Assembly: GCF_029714285.1 (NCBI RefSeq)
Contig: NZ_CP121665.1
Span: 124,001-188,000, forward strand
From: Rhizobium sp. CB3090
GTDB taxonomy: Bacteria; Pseudomonadota; Alphaproteobacteria; Rhizobiales; Rhizobiaceae
Length of the DNA: 64,000 bases
Direction: 5' to 3'
Positions 23,568 to 30,997 of the stretch are shown here, piece after piece. Within the stretch, counting starts at the first letter, position 1. The number at the start of each line of letters is the position of its first letter. The notes under the pieces are model-generated. The model was not told where the DNA came from and searched no databases. It saw only the letters and a program-made list of their open reading frames with translations. The position numbers were made by a program, and so were the translations under genes.

Positions 23568-24695
23568 ATGAGATGGTCGCTCAAGATCGGCATAATCGCT
23601 GGAACGGCGATCCGAGTGCATATGACTTTTGTCGTCCTGCTCGTCTGGATATGGCTGGCCCACTATCAAATCAGTGGAGCGCGAGCGGCTTGGGAAGGAC
23701 TGGCCTTTGTCGTTGCGGTATTTGGCTGCGTATTGCTGCACGAGTTTGGTCATATCGCCGTTGCGCGTCGCTTCGGCATCAAGACGCCCCAGATAATGTT
23801 GCTGCCGATCGGAGGCGTGGCGACCCTCGAGCGACTTCCCAAGGAACCACGGCAAGAGATGTTGATCGCCATCGCCGGCCCGCTGGTGAACCTTGCCATA
23901 ACCGCACTGATCGTTGCGGCGCTCGGAGGAACAGGAAGTCTGGACCAGGCTTTCGAGCCTCAGGATCCCCGCATCGGCTTTCTCGTTAGACTGGCCGGCG
24001 TCAACATCTTTCTTATGTTGTTTAATCTGATCCCGGCGTTTCCGATGGATGGCGGCCGAGTTCTGCGTGCCGTTCTGTGCTTCTGGCTACCCTGGGTTCG
24101 GGCCACACAGATTGCCGCAGCGATCGGACAGGGCATCGCCTTCGCGCTCGGTCTCTTCGGCTTGCTTTACAATCCCTGGCTCATCGTAATTGCGATCTTT
24201 GTCTATCTTGCCGCGACCAGCGAGGAACGGGAAGCGCAGATCGAGGATGTCGCTGCTCATGTCCGCGTGTCCGACGTGATGATTACCGAATTCGAGACCC
24301 TTTCACGCTCTGCCTCCATCGAAGAGGCTGTCGACAGGATGCTTGCGACGACACAAGGCGATTTTCCTGTCGTGGGATCTGATGGGCGCCTGATGGGCCT
24401 GCTGACCCGCAACAGCATCATCACGGCGCTGAAGGAGCAAGGGCCTGGGACGCCCGTCACTCAGGCCATGCGGAGCAACATACCGGAAATCGATTATCGC
24501 TCTCCGTTGAAGGAAGGCTTGCGGCGCATGCGGGAGGAAGATGCCCCAGTGGTAGCGGTGGTCGATGACGCCGGTTCGCTGTCCGGCCTCATCAACTACG
24601 AGACAATTGGTGAGATCTTGATGGTGCGATCGGCGGCATCCGATGATTTCAAGTTTGGTCATCTGCGCCACGGCGGATTGAAGTATCGCTTCTAG
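23568..24695 (+). CDS. Site-2 protease (M50) family membrane metalloprotease with CBS pair
   Basis: Protein of 375 residues. About six membrane helices in residues 1-215 carry the zinc motif HEFGH (H58, E59, H62) and the distal zinc ligand D161 in NLIPAFPMDGGR, so the active site is complete. A CBS pair at about 250-365 follows (VSDVMITEFETLS, QGDFPVVGSDGRLMGLLTR, DAPVVAVVDDAGSLSGLI), which may sense adenosine nucleotides. This is the Rip3/Rv2625c-type arrangement; Rv2625c belongs to the mycobacterial DosR regulon. Proteases of this family cut membrane-bound regulators within the bilayer. Start ATG 23568 after AAGGGGTTCAGGC. It is probably driven by the FNR-type box at 23298. Confidence 0.93.
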   Translation: MRWSLKIGIIAGTAIRVHMTFVVLLVWIWLAHYQISGARAAWEGLAFVVAVFGCVLLHEFGHIAVARRFGIKTPQIMLLPIGGVATLERLPKEPRQEMLIAIAGPLVNLAITALIVAALGGTGSLDQAFEPQDPRIGFLVRLAGVNIFLMLFNLIPAFPMDGGRVLRAVLCFWLPWVRATQIAAAIGQGIAFALGLFGLLYNPWLIVIAIFVYLAATSEEREAQIEDVAAHVRVSDVMITEFETLSRSASIEEAVDRMLATTQGDFPVVGSDGRLMGLLTRNSIITALKEQGPGTPVTQAMRSNIPEIDYRSPLKEGLRRMREEDAPVVAVVDDAGSLSGLINYETIGEILMVRSAASDDFKFGHLRHGGLKYRF

Positions 24696-24767
24696 GTCCC
24701 TCCGCCGCTTAGCGAATGCAAAAATGGCTGCCGGCCGCAGATCGCACATCTATGGTATATCCGGATA

Positions 24768-25170
24768 TCAATAAGCGGGTGTTTGCGGGAACATCAACTC
24801 GAGGGCCTCCCGCATGACCGGTGGAACGCCCTTGACGCGACGTCCGAAGGCTCGATCGATATCGATCCAGCCGCGCCTATATTTAGGCGTTTGCGTCGGC
24901 GCAGCTTTCGAGCGACTTTTTCTGTCGCTTGCCGTTTGCCTCTTCCTTTTCCAGTTGCTCCTCGGCAGCCTCGAGGAGTTCCATGGCATAGCAGGTGGCC
25001 GCATCGATATCACTCATGCTGAGCTTTGCGCCTTTGCATCTGTCTTGATCGCGCGCCTGATCTTTGCAAGAACGCGCCGTCTTTCCCCTTTGTGCGCCTG
25101 GTAGAGAGCCGGCAACGCTGTCAAAGCGATCGTCTCAAGCACTTCAGCCAGAATACCCCATAAAGCTCCT
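24768..25170 (-). pseudogene. Probable decayed small genes
   Basis: On the minus strand a frame without a standard start near 25165 reads LAEVLETIALTALPALYQAH and ends KAQSSA with a TGA that overlaps (ATGA) the next ATG at 25017. This piece resembles residues 28-65 of the hypothetical protein at 25489-25800 (ALTxLxxL...ER...IRxAI). The downstream 44-codon frame (25017-24883) is listed separately, and another frame beyond its stop reads RRGWIDIDRAFGRRVKGVPP to 24768. The pattern suggests two or three short stress genes broken by frameshifts. Low certainty. Confidence 0.35.
24883..25017 (-). CDS. Putative 44-residue acidic/helical protein
   Basis: ATG at 25017 overlaps the stop of the frame upstream. 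The product starts MSDIDAATCYAMELLEAAEE and continues with a run rich in E, K and Q that should be one long helix. There is no strong ribosome site, but ATGA overlap could give coupling. No family recognised. It may be the intact N-terminal half of a longer protein whose rest follows in another frame. Confidence 0.35.
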   Translation of the reverse strand: MSDIDAATCYAMELLEAAEEQLEKEEANGKRQKKSLESCADANA

Positions 25171-25411
25171 TACCGGTCATCATACCATATAACCCTTGCA
25201 AATAACGGAAGGTGCCCCTCACCACGGAGCCCCTTCCTGTTATCGGTAAGGATTCCAAACAGCCCCTTTCCGCCTGTCACCGACCGGCTGAATTGCTGCC
25301 GAGCAAAGTTCGCCGGGTGCTTTCAGGGATGTGGAATCTAATGGATGATGAAAGTTTTGCTTGAAGCAGCCTTTTATTGCGCCCTGGTGATGGGGGAAAT
25401 TTCCTCTGCTT
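25171..25411. other. Gap upstream of the hypothetical gene
   Basis: No gene supported. A 43-codon frame starting near 25344 overlaps the FNR-type box and was not called. Confidence 0.4.
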
Positions 25412-25425
25412 TTGATTCCGATCAA
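25412..25425. promoter_or_regulatory. FNR/FixK-type box
   Basis: Perfect TTGAT-TCCG-ATCAA; centre 70 bases before the ATG at 25489. Confidence 0.85.
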
Positions 25426-25488
25426 AGCCGTCGCAGGAAGTACGGCGCATTGTTCGACGTGAACCAAAATTCATGAAGGATTGAGACG

Positions 25489-25800
25489 ATGCTGAGAGCC
25501 AAACGCGATACCCTCGGCGGCGCGCCCTCCAAGGCCATTCCCTCGTTGGGTGAGATAGAAGGTCGCATAATGATCCTTGAGCTACTCGCGCAAACCGCTC
25601 TCACCCGCCTTATTCGGCTTCATAGCTCCGAAGAAAAATCTGAGCTCATCAGAGCGATCAGGCACGCGATCGATCGAAAATGCCACGATGCTAAGCTTTG
25701 TGGAAGCGACAGAGAGTCCGCAGAGCAATATGCGGAGGAATTGCTGGCATGTGCGCAGGAGCAGGCAATCGATATCAGTGCAACCCGTGAAAGCGCCTGA
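25489..25800 (+). CDS. Hypothetical stress-island protein, 103 residues
   Basis: Soluble protein of 103 residues, no signal peptide, mostly helical. The middle has MILELLAQTALTRLIRLHSS and IRAIRHAIDRKCHDAK, the C-terminus an acidic helix (ESAEQYAEELLACAQEQAI). Two to three cysteines. I do not recognise a family. A perfect FNR-type box 70 bases upstream and its place between protease and CBS-BON gene mark it as part of the same regulon. The ribosome site is weak (GATTGAGACG). A similar piece appears decayed on the other strand near 25.1 kb. Confidence 0.7.
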   Translation: MLRAKRDTLGGAPSKAIPSLGEIEGRIMILELLAQTALTRLIRLHSSEEKSELIRAIRHAIDRKCHDAKLCGSDRESAEQYAEELLACAQEQAIDISATRESA

Positions 25801-25897
25801 CGCGGGACATGGTAGTCAGAAACCATCGTCAAAGAAAGCTCTGCTTGCCTCTCACTAAACAAGCGGCGCTACCAGTGGCTGAATTAGGGGATCATCT

Positions 25898-26569
25898 ATG
25901 TTGGCAAAAGACATCATGACTAGGAACGTCATCTCGGCCACACCGGCAATGAGTGTTCGAAATGCCGCGCTACTTATGCTCGCAAACGGCGTTAGCGGCC
26001 TTCCAGTGCTTGACGACAATGGAGCCGTTTGCGGCATGTTGACAGAGGGGGACCTGATCCGCCGCATTGGCGTAAACTGGGCTGCAAAGGACGCTCGAGA
26101 GCGTGACGATAAGCAGGGATTGAACACCTACATCCGAACCTATGGTTGGTCGGTCGAGGAAGCAATGACTAGAAATGTCGTAAGCATCGCCCCTGAGACG
26201 GACCTCGGGCTCGTCGGCAAATTGATGCTTGAGCACAACGTCAAGCGAATTCCGGTCATCGACCATGGGCACCTTGTCGGTATCGTCAGTCGATGCGATC
26301 TGCTCGGCCTGGTCATCGATGCACCTCCGGAAAAAATCGCAATGGGTGATGACGCCATAAGACTGGCCGTCGCAACTCGACTAGCAACGGAGCTTGGCCT
26401 CAGCAGCGACAAGGTCACCGTTATTGTCAAAGATGGTCAGGTCTATGTGGAAGGAACAATAGAAACGAGCGTTCAACGGAAGGCGATCAGGTCACTGATA
26501 GAAAATATCGGCGGTATTGGCGCATTTGTTGATCAGACGAGGCTTCCTGTTCACACAACGTCAAATTGA
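25898..26569 (+). CDS. CBS-CBS-BON protein
   Basis: Protein of 223 residues with two CBS motifs (about 5-60 and 90-145) and a C-terminal BON domain (155-215). Visible: MLAKDIMTRNVISATPAMSV, GVSGLPVLDDNGAVCGMLTEGDLIRR, KRIPVIDHGHLVGIVSRCDLL and KVTVIVKDGQVYVEGTIE. This architecture is common in rhizobial and actinobacterial stress islands; the CBS pair probably binds AMP/ATP-type nucleotides. Ribosome site AGGGGATC. It is followed within 20 bases by the Nramp-like transporter gene, so the two are likely co-transcribed and the protein might gate or modulate the transporter, as CBS domains do for other carriers (inference). Confidence 0.93.
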   Translation: MLAKDIMTRNVISATPAMSVRNAALLMLANGVSGLPVLDDNGAVCGMLTEGDLIRRIGVNWAAKDARERDDKQGLNTYIRTYGWSVEEAMTRNVVSIAPETDLGLVGKLMLEHNVKRIPVIDHGHLVGIVSRCDLLGLVIDAPPEKIAMGDDAIRLAVATRLATELGLSSDKVTVIVKDGQVYVEGTIETSVQRKAIRSLIENIGGIGAFVDQTRLPVHTTSN

Positions 26570-26589
26570 TCCTCGGGCATAGCCATTCG

Positions 26590-27903
26590 ATGACTCAAGA
26601 CCTACTCACTGTCAAAGACAACTCTTTCCGTTCACGATTGTCGGATCGCCTCGCTCTTTTGCGGGAACACCCACTCGCCCGTGTTGGACCGGGCCTCATT
26701 ACGGGCGTCGCTGACGACGACCCAGGCGGCATCGCTACTTATTCACAGGCCGGCGCCCAATTTGGTCTGAATATGCTCTGGACAATGCCCATATCGTTTC
26801 CAATGATGGCGGTGGTCCAATCGACCTGTGCTCGCATCGGCCGCGTCACGGGACAGGGATTGGCGGCAAACATAAAGAGGACATTTCCCCCCGTGGTCTT
26901 GTTGGGGGTCGTGTTTTCGCTTCTTGTCGCCAACATGCTGAACATCGCCGCCGACGTTGCCGCGATGGGCGAAGTTGCGGAGCTTGTTACAGGACTCGAT
27001 CGACATTTGATGACAACGTTGTTCGTCTTTGGAACGCTCGCGATGCAGGTGTTTATTCCGTATCACCGCTATGTAGGTTTCCTAAAGTGGCTAACCGTTT
27101 CCCTACTGGCTTATGCGGCGGTCCTCTTCACGGTTCGGGTCGACTGGAGCCAGGTTGTGCTGCGGACGATCTGGCCGACAGTCACGATAACATCGAGCTA
27201 CTCTGCCGTCGTCGTCGGGGTCTTCGGCACCACCATCAGCCCCTATCTGTTCTTCTGGCAGGCTTCGGAAGAAGTTGAGGACATGAATTCACAAAATAGT
27301 GGAACGGCACTGGTTAATAATCCCGCGGGGGATGTCCAGGAGCTCCGTCGAATTCGCTGGGATACTTGGAGCGGCATGCTTTACTCCAATGCAACGGCTT
27401 TCTTCATCATATTGGCCACTGCGGCGACACTGAATGTCGCGGGTATCACCCATATCGACACTGCCGCGCAAGCAGCGAGCGCGTTGCGCCCGCTTGCCGG
27501 ATCGTTAGCCGCACTCGTTTTCGCGCTTGGAATCTTGGGAGTCGGTTTGATTGGCGTGCCCGTTCTCGCCGGCTCGGCCGGTTACGCGTTTGCCGAAGCC
27601 ATGGGATGGAGGTTCGGGTTGGAACGGGCACCAAGGGACGCGGGAGGCTTCTACGCGGTAATCGCCATAAGCGTACTTCTGGCATTGGGTATTCAATATT
27701 CACCGATCACGCCGATGAATGCCCTATTCTGGAGTGCTGTGGTGAACGGCCTTCTCGCCGTTCCTTTAATCATTGTAATTCTAATGCTGGCGTCCAATCC
27801 GAAAGTTATGGGCCGCTATACCATCGGGGACGCTTCGAAATGTATCGGGTGGGCGACCGTTGCGGTGATGACAATCGCGGCCATTACAATGTTCCTCCCT
27901 TGA
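26590..27903 (+). CDS. Nramp-family-like divalent metal transporter
   Basis: Membrane protein of 437 residues with about eleven helices. The first helix has the family's DPG turn in GVADDDPGGIATYS (canonical Nramps: DPGN). In helix six, where Nramps have the metal-binding MPH, this protein has TTISPYLFFWQASEEVE. So the substrate site differs and could select another ion, such as magnesium, as in Nramp-related transporters with altered sites (family knowledge; assignment inferred). ATG at 26590 is preferred; a TTG at 26566 would overlap the preceding stop. Second gene after the CBS-BON protein. Confidence 0.85.
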   Translation: MTQDLLTVKDNSFRSRLSDRLALLREHPLARVGPGLITGVADDDPGGIATYSQAGAQFGLNMLWTMPISFPMMAVVQSTCARIGRVTGQGLAANIKRTFPPVVLLGVVFSLLVANMLNIAADVAAMGEVAELVTGLDRHLMTTLFVFGTLAMQVFIPYHRYVGFLKWLTVSLLAYAAVLFTVRVDWSQVVLRTIWPTVTITSSYSAVVVGVFGTTISPYLFFWQASEEVEDMNSQNSGTALVNNPAGDVQELRRIRWDTWSGMLYSNATAFFIILATAATLNVAGITHIDTAAQAASALRPLAGSLAALVFALGILGVGLIGVPVLAGSAGYAFAEAMGWRFGLERAPRDAGGFYAVIAISVLLALGIQYSPITPMNALFWSAVVNGLLAVPLIIVILMLASNPKVMGRYTIGDASKCIGWATVAVMTIAAITMFLP

Positions 27904-28079
27904 CGAAAGTTGGCGCGCACTTGGCGGGATGCGCGCATCCTCGTGGCACGTGGCGCCATAAATGCTGCGCAGAACTTGGTCGCTCTTGTGCACTGGCATG
28001 CTGACCGCCCGAAAGATTTGGGGGTGCAGCGCAGGACTGCAATCATTGACGGGATATGCGATTGGGGCGCCATCAACTT
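27904..28079. other. Gap after transporter gene
   Basis: Contains an inverted repeat GCGCGCA...TGCGCGC (27913-27936) just after the stop, which may be a weak terminator; no T-run. Nothing else recognised. Confidence 0.4.
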
Positions 28080-28190
28080 TCAGAAATTCAGGACAAGTCG
28101 AATTGGCGTCGCCAGACCCCAGAGAAAGACGATCAACGTTGCTCCCAAAACTGCAACGGACCTCCAGATCGATTGATAAAGGATGTGCAT
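28080..28190 (-). CDS. Putative tiny membrane protein, 36 residues
   Basis: Frame of 36 codons from ATG 28190, starting MHILYQSIWRSVAVLGATLI and ending in an Arg and Asn-Phe. One transmembrane helix at about 10-30. The ribosome site is weak (GGATCG). Support comes from context: a one-mismatch FNR-type box is centred 63 bases upstream, the same spacing as for the other genes of the island. No family recognised. The IS3 element begins directly behind that box. Confidence 0.5.
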   Translation of the reverse strand: MHILYQSIWRSVAVLGATLIVFLWGLATPIRLVLNF

Positions 28191-28246
28191 GGCAGACGAT
28201 CCAAGTATTTGAGTGTCTTCCTCACTTTGTGTGGAGATCGGCCAAT

Positions 28247-28260
28247 TTGATTGGCATCAT
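28247..28260. promoter_or_regulatory. FNR/FixK-type box cut at the IS border
   Basis: TTGAT-TGGC-ATCAT: only the very last base differs from the consensus, and that base is the last one before the IS3 end. The insertion may have replaced the original A. Confidence 0.6.
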
Positions 28261-28970
28261 CCGTGAACCGCCCCCAAACGTTGGACCAGCGAAGGCTGGA
28301 GTTTTCCGGCTTCGGGAGTCGTGCTGGTTGCGCTTCCCGAATTTATCAGCGATATCGGCACCTTGTTGCCGATCGCGCCATGAGGCCGTTCTTCGTTATA
28401 GTATCTACGCCAATCCTCCATCTTTTCGCGGGCATCCGCAAGGGTCAGAAACCAGTGCTGGTTCAGGCATTCGGCACGGAAGCGGCCGTTAAACGCTTCT
28501 ATAAAGGCGTTGTCAGTCGGTTTTCCAGGGCGTGAGAAGTCCAACGTGACGCCCTTGGCATAGGCCCAGAGATCAAGATCGCGAGACACGAACTCGGTCC
28601 CCTGATCGACACGGATCGTCTTGGGATAGCCAACTTTCCGACATACTCGTTCCAAGGTTTGCACGACATCTTCACCTCGATAGCTGTGACGCGGATCGAG
28701 CACCGGCACATAGCGTGAGAAGGTATCCACCACCGTGAGCACCCGCAGTTTCTTGCCGGTCGCGAGTTGGTCGTGAACGAAGTCCATAGCCCAGACATCG
28801 TTCGGACCGACTGCCATTTGCCGATCCTCACAGATCTCACGGATACGACGTTCCAGACCGGCCTGATCGGCACGACGAGAGGTGTAGTGGTAGGTTGACC
28901 GATCGAAGTTCAGCGCCCCACAGGCACGCCGGATCGAGATCGCCCAATCCCGGCACATGCCCTTCACCAT
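28257..28970 (-). pseudogene. IS3 transposase OrfB, internally deleted
   Basis: Frame of 237 codons with DDE residues in place: DVWAMDFVHDQLATG (first Asp), IRVDQGTEFVSRDLD (second Asp) and DNAFIEAFNGRFRAECLN (Glu). However, RRIREICE runs straight into DRQMAVGPNDV; in full members about 45-50 residues (the RYGYRRV block and the linker) stand between them. The deletion keeps the frame. The frame continues upstream of its first ATG (KALRPARKRE), as expected for programmed frameshifting from OrfA. Probably inactive. Confidence 0.85.
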
Positions 28971-29333
28971 CTCCCGCTTGCGAGCAGGCCTTAGAGCTTT
29001 CGGCGAATGACGTCCTGCAGCATCTCACGGTCGAGCGTCAGGTCCGCGACAATCTTCTTCAGCCGCGAATTCTCATCCTCGAGCTGCTTCAGCTTCTTCA
29101 TCTCCGGCGGCAACATGCCGGCGTATTTTTTCTTCCAGTTGAAATAGGTCGCCTGGCTGATCCCCGCCTTCCGGCAGATCTCTGCGACCGGAACACCCTC
29201 ATCACCCTGCTTCAGAATGAACGCCTTCTGTGCGTCCGAAAATTGCGATGCCTTCATCGTCTTCCGTTCCTTTCCCAGCCAGGAAAATCCACCGGAAAAC
29301 TCTAGCTAAAACTGGTCCAGTTTGAAGGGTTCA
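28261..29333 (-). mobile_element. IS3-family insertion sequence with internal deletion
   Basis: Element of about 1.07 kb, transcribed on the minus strand. Ends TGAACC (28264) and GGTTCA (29333) are inverted, and the match continues inward with gaps: TGGACCAG and GAGTTTTCCGG near both ends. It encodes OrfA (28991-29257) and OrfB in another frame, as in IS3-type frameshifted transposases, probably the IS407 group. OrfB lacks an internal block of about 45-50 residues, so the element is likely dead. No direct repeat flanks it. The right border is followed by two tandem copies of TTCAGGTCAG (29330-29349). Confidence 0.85.
28991..29257 (-). CDS. IS3 transposase OrfA (helix-turn-helix protein)
   Basis: Protein of 88 residues, intact. 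Begins MKASQFSDAQKAFILKQGDE and has the HTH segment VPVAEICRKAGISQATYFNW, then a leucine-zipper-like helix KLKQLEDENSRLKKIVADL. It binds the IS ends as the first part of an OrfAB transposase. Ribosome site GGAAAGGAACGG upstream. Confidence 0.9.
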   Translation of the reverse strand: MKASQFSDAQKAFILKQGDEGVPVAEICRKAGISQATYFNWKKKYAGMLPPEMKKLKQLEDENSRLKKIVADLTLDREMLQDVIRRKL

Positions 29334-29343
29334 GGTCAGTTCA

Positions 29344-29616
29344 GGTCAGGGCTATTTTCATCAGGATTGGAAATTGGTCTACGACAGCTACCTCGACGCT
29401 ATTGAGGACTTCGTAAAGCATGCGTCATCTCAGGAACTTCAAGCGGTCTTTGATGTAGTCGACCCATATCTTGCAAGTGATAATTGTGACTATTTCGATA
29501 TCAGCCTGTTCGGAGGCGATTACCGTCTCGAAGACGACGGAATCTCCAATTCTGACTTCCTGAATGCGATTAAGCGATCTATTGAGCAGAAAAAGGCATC
29601 GCTTTCCAATATCTGA
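29344..29616 (+). pseudogene. CdiI_2-like immunity protein, 5' end lost at the IS border
   Basis: From the IS border the frame reads GQGYFHQDWKLVYDSYLDAI and goes on to a stop at 29616. YFHQDW followed by an acidic helix, a middle QELQAVFDVVDPYLASD and a late GGDYRLEDDGISNSDFL are the hallmarks of the contact-dependent-inhibition immunity family (CdiI_2). The usual start lies just before YFHQDW and is gone; a TTG at 29374 might restart it. It implies that a CDI or polymorphic-toxin locus once extended to the left. The next frame starts four bases after its stop. Confidence 0.7.
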
Positions 29617-29620
29617 AGCG

Positions 29621-30123
29621 ATGAAACAGGACGTTGTTGCGTTCGATCTCGCCGCGGAATTTCCAAGCGGCTTGCGCGAGCTCACAGATCGTTCCAGTTA
29701 CCTTCGTAAGCGCACACAGAGCTCAACGACCTCGCCGTCGCAGCAAGCTCGCTCCTGGCAGGGGAGTGGCGATTACCCCGGCTTTGATAACTACGCGGAT
29801 GTTATGCTTTCTGGTGGAAGTTATGTGGTGGGAGCCGCACCGGGCCAATCACCCTACTATACTAGCCTGCAGGGATACTTGGGCACCGGCGGCACTGAGA
29901 AGGGGTATTATGGCGCACTTCAAATAGCGCCCAATACCAATCCAGCCTATCCACCTTATCGAAGTGGCGTTGCGGTATATCAAGTGATCGGGAATACGTC
30001 GGCTGCATTCAGTTCTGCAACAACCGCGAACCCTGATTGGGCAACGGCGGAGATCCGCAATTCTTTATACCAAGCTACAAGGATTCCCTGGTGCCGCTGT
30101 TTTCCATTCCATTCAAGGATTAA
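29621..30123 (+). pseudogene. Orphan polymorphic-toxin C-terminal module with frameshift
   Basis: ATG 29621, four bases after the immunity fragment. After a low-complexity S/T/Q linker comes GDYPGFDNYADVMLSGGSYV, then a Gly/Tyr-rich part with YYGALQIAPNTNPAYPPYRS and VAVYQVIG. At 30040-30041 one G appears lost: adding it turns the frame into WGNGGDPQFFIPSYKDSLVP ending in PFKD at 30123, three bases before the next start. The layout (toxin end, 3-base gap, small acidic/neutral protein) is that of orphan toxin/immunity cassettes. The fold is not recognised; YQV...WGxGG...FF is faintly like TNT-type NAD glycohydrolases, which is speculation. Confidence 0.5.
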
Positions 30124-30126
30124 ACA

Positions 30127-30552
30127 ATGGTTTGCAACATTGACAGGAACGACGGTTCCATTCTCTTGGGAGAGCGTCGTGTGCTCGCTCGGAACGAACA
30201 GCTTTCTCAGGTTCTCGGGATGGGGCTTACGGTATGGAATGATTTGGAGGTCAATACCGGCTGGCGACATATTTCGATTAAGGATATTTTCATGCTTGGA
30301 AGGCCGGCCGCCGCAAGATTAAGCTTTTTCAGAGAAGAGTTGAAAAAAGTTTCCTTCATGCTGCTCGATCGAAACCGTGCTGAACCCGATCAAGTGCGTC
30401 GCCACTATGACGAGATCTTGATGGCTGAGTTTGGCAATCCGCAGGAAAGACACCCCCACGGGATGACTGCCTACATTCTGCCATGGGGCCGCATCGAAAC
30501 AGCATATGATCTGCACAACAATCAGTGGAGTATACTGCTAATTTGGATCTGA
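30127..30552 (+). CDS. Putative immunity protein, 141 residues
   Basis: Intact frame starting three bases after the reconstructed toxin stop, with ATTAAAC before the ATG. Begins MVCNIDRNDGSILLGERRVL, contains WRHISIKDIFMLGRPAAARL and ends in NQWSILLIWI. No signal peptide or membrane helix, so cytoplasmic. No family recognised; the immunity role is inferred only from its place directly after a toxin-like tail and beside a CdiI-like gene. AT-richer than the surrounding stress island, consistent with transfer. Confidence 0.55.
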   Translation: MVCNIDRNDGSILLGERRVLARNEQLSQVLGMGLTVWNDLEVNTGWRHISIKDIFMLGRPAAARLSFFREELKKVSFMLLDRNRAEPDQVRRHYDEILMAEFGNPQERHPHGMTAYILPWGRIETAYDLHNNQWSILLIWI

Positions 30553-30624
30553 CATTCCGTCGATCTAGCCCCAAATAATGGACTCGAGTTCCTGATTTGC
30601 CGATCAGGCCTACAGGATCTCAAA

Positions 30625-30819
30625 TTGACAGCGAACCAGGACTTATCTGTTCAGGGTCAAGTGGTGAGAATCAAACTCGCACTGAACCGATGGCAGTGTA
30701 GACACCGGAAATGCGAGCGACGAACTTTCACCGACAGGTTGCCCGAGATTGCTTCACCCTACATGCGACGAACTGAGCGGATGGCTGAGATTGTGGGCTT
30801 GGTTGGCCACAGGATGGCG
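30625..30819 (+). pseudogene. ISL3-family transposase N-terminal fragment
   Basis: The frame contains DLSVQGQVVRIKLALNRWQC and RHRKCERRTFTDRLPEIASP, then RRTERMAEIVGLVGHRMAG. That is the zinc-binding N-terminal part of ISL3-type transposases (C..C pairs with an ERRTF block). The start of the finger and the entire catalytic part are missing. It breaks off where the IS6-like end begins (30820); the rest of the frame is unrelated. Confidence 0.8.
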
Positions 30820-30833
30820 GGCTCTGTTGCAAA
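30820..30833. repeat. IS6-family-like terminal repeat
   Basis: GGCTCTGTTGCAAA equals the outer end of IS6100-type elements. It sits exactly where the ISL3 transposase sequence stops, but no IS6 transposase follows, so only the end remains. The IS6 transposase stub at 58715-58974 may be from the same type of element. Confidence 0.6.
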
Positions 30834-30997
30834 AAATCGGCTGATCGATGGCCACCTTGATCGGAGTCGAACCTCAGGCGCTGTAGTTTGGCGTCTATTG
30901 CAGTTGATGGGAATCGAACCTAAGGCCAATTTGTTATCGAAACCGTCGAAGTTTCAAGAATGCTCGAGTCTGGAGACTGAAGCGAAATTCTCACGCG
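30834..30997. other. Short unassigned stretch between IS remnants and ATPase gene
   Basis: Contains two GGA(G/A)TCGAACCT-like pieces (30877 and 30910 region) reminiscent of tRNA T-arms, but no tRNA can be folded. Confidence 0.35.

Noticed and set aside
23366..23989. 207-codon frame with well-placed Shine-Dalgarno
   Set aside because: Beyond the first 65 codons it lies in the wrong frame of the site-2 protease gene and has no protein-like features.
25344..25475. 43-codon frame on the plus strand starting MMKVLLEAAFY
   Set aside because: It overlaps the perfect FNR-type box and lacks a ribosome site; the following hypothetical gene is better supported.
30870..30930. Two GGA-TCGAACCT pieces that recall minus-strand tRNA T-arms
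   Set aside because: Stems pair in only two or three positions; no cloverleaf on either strand.
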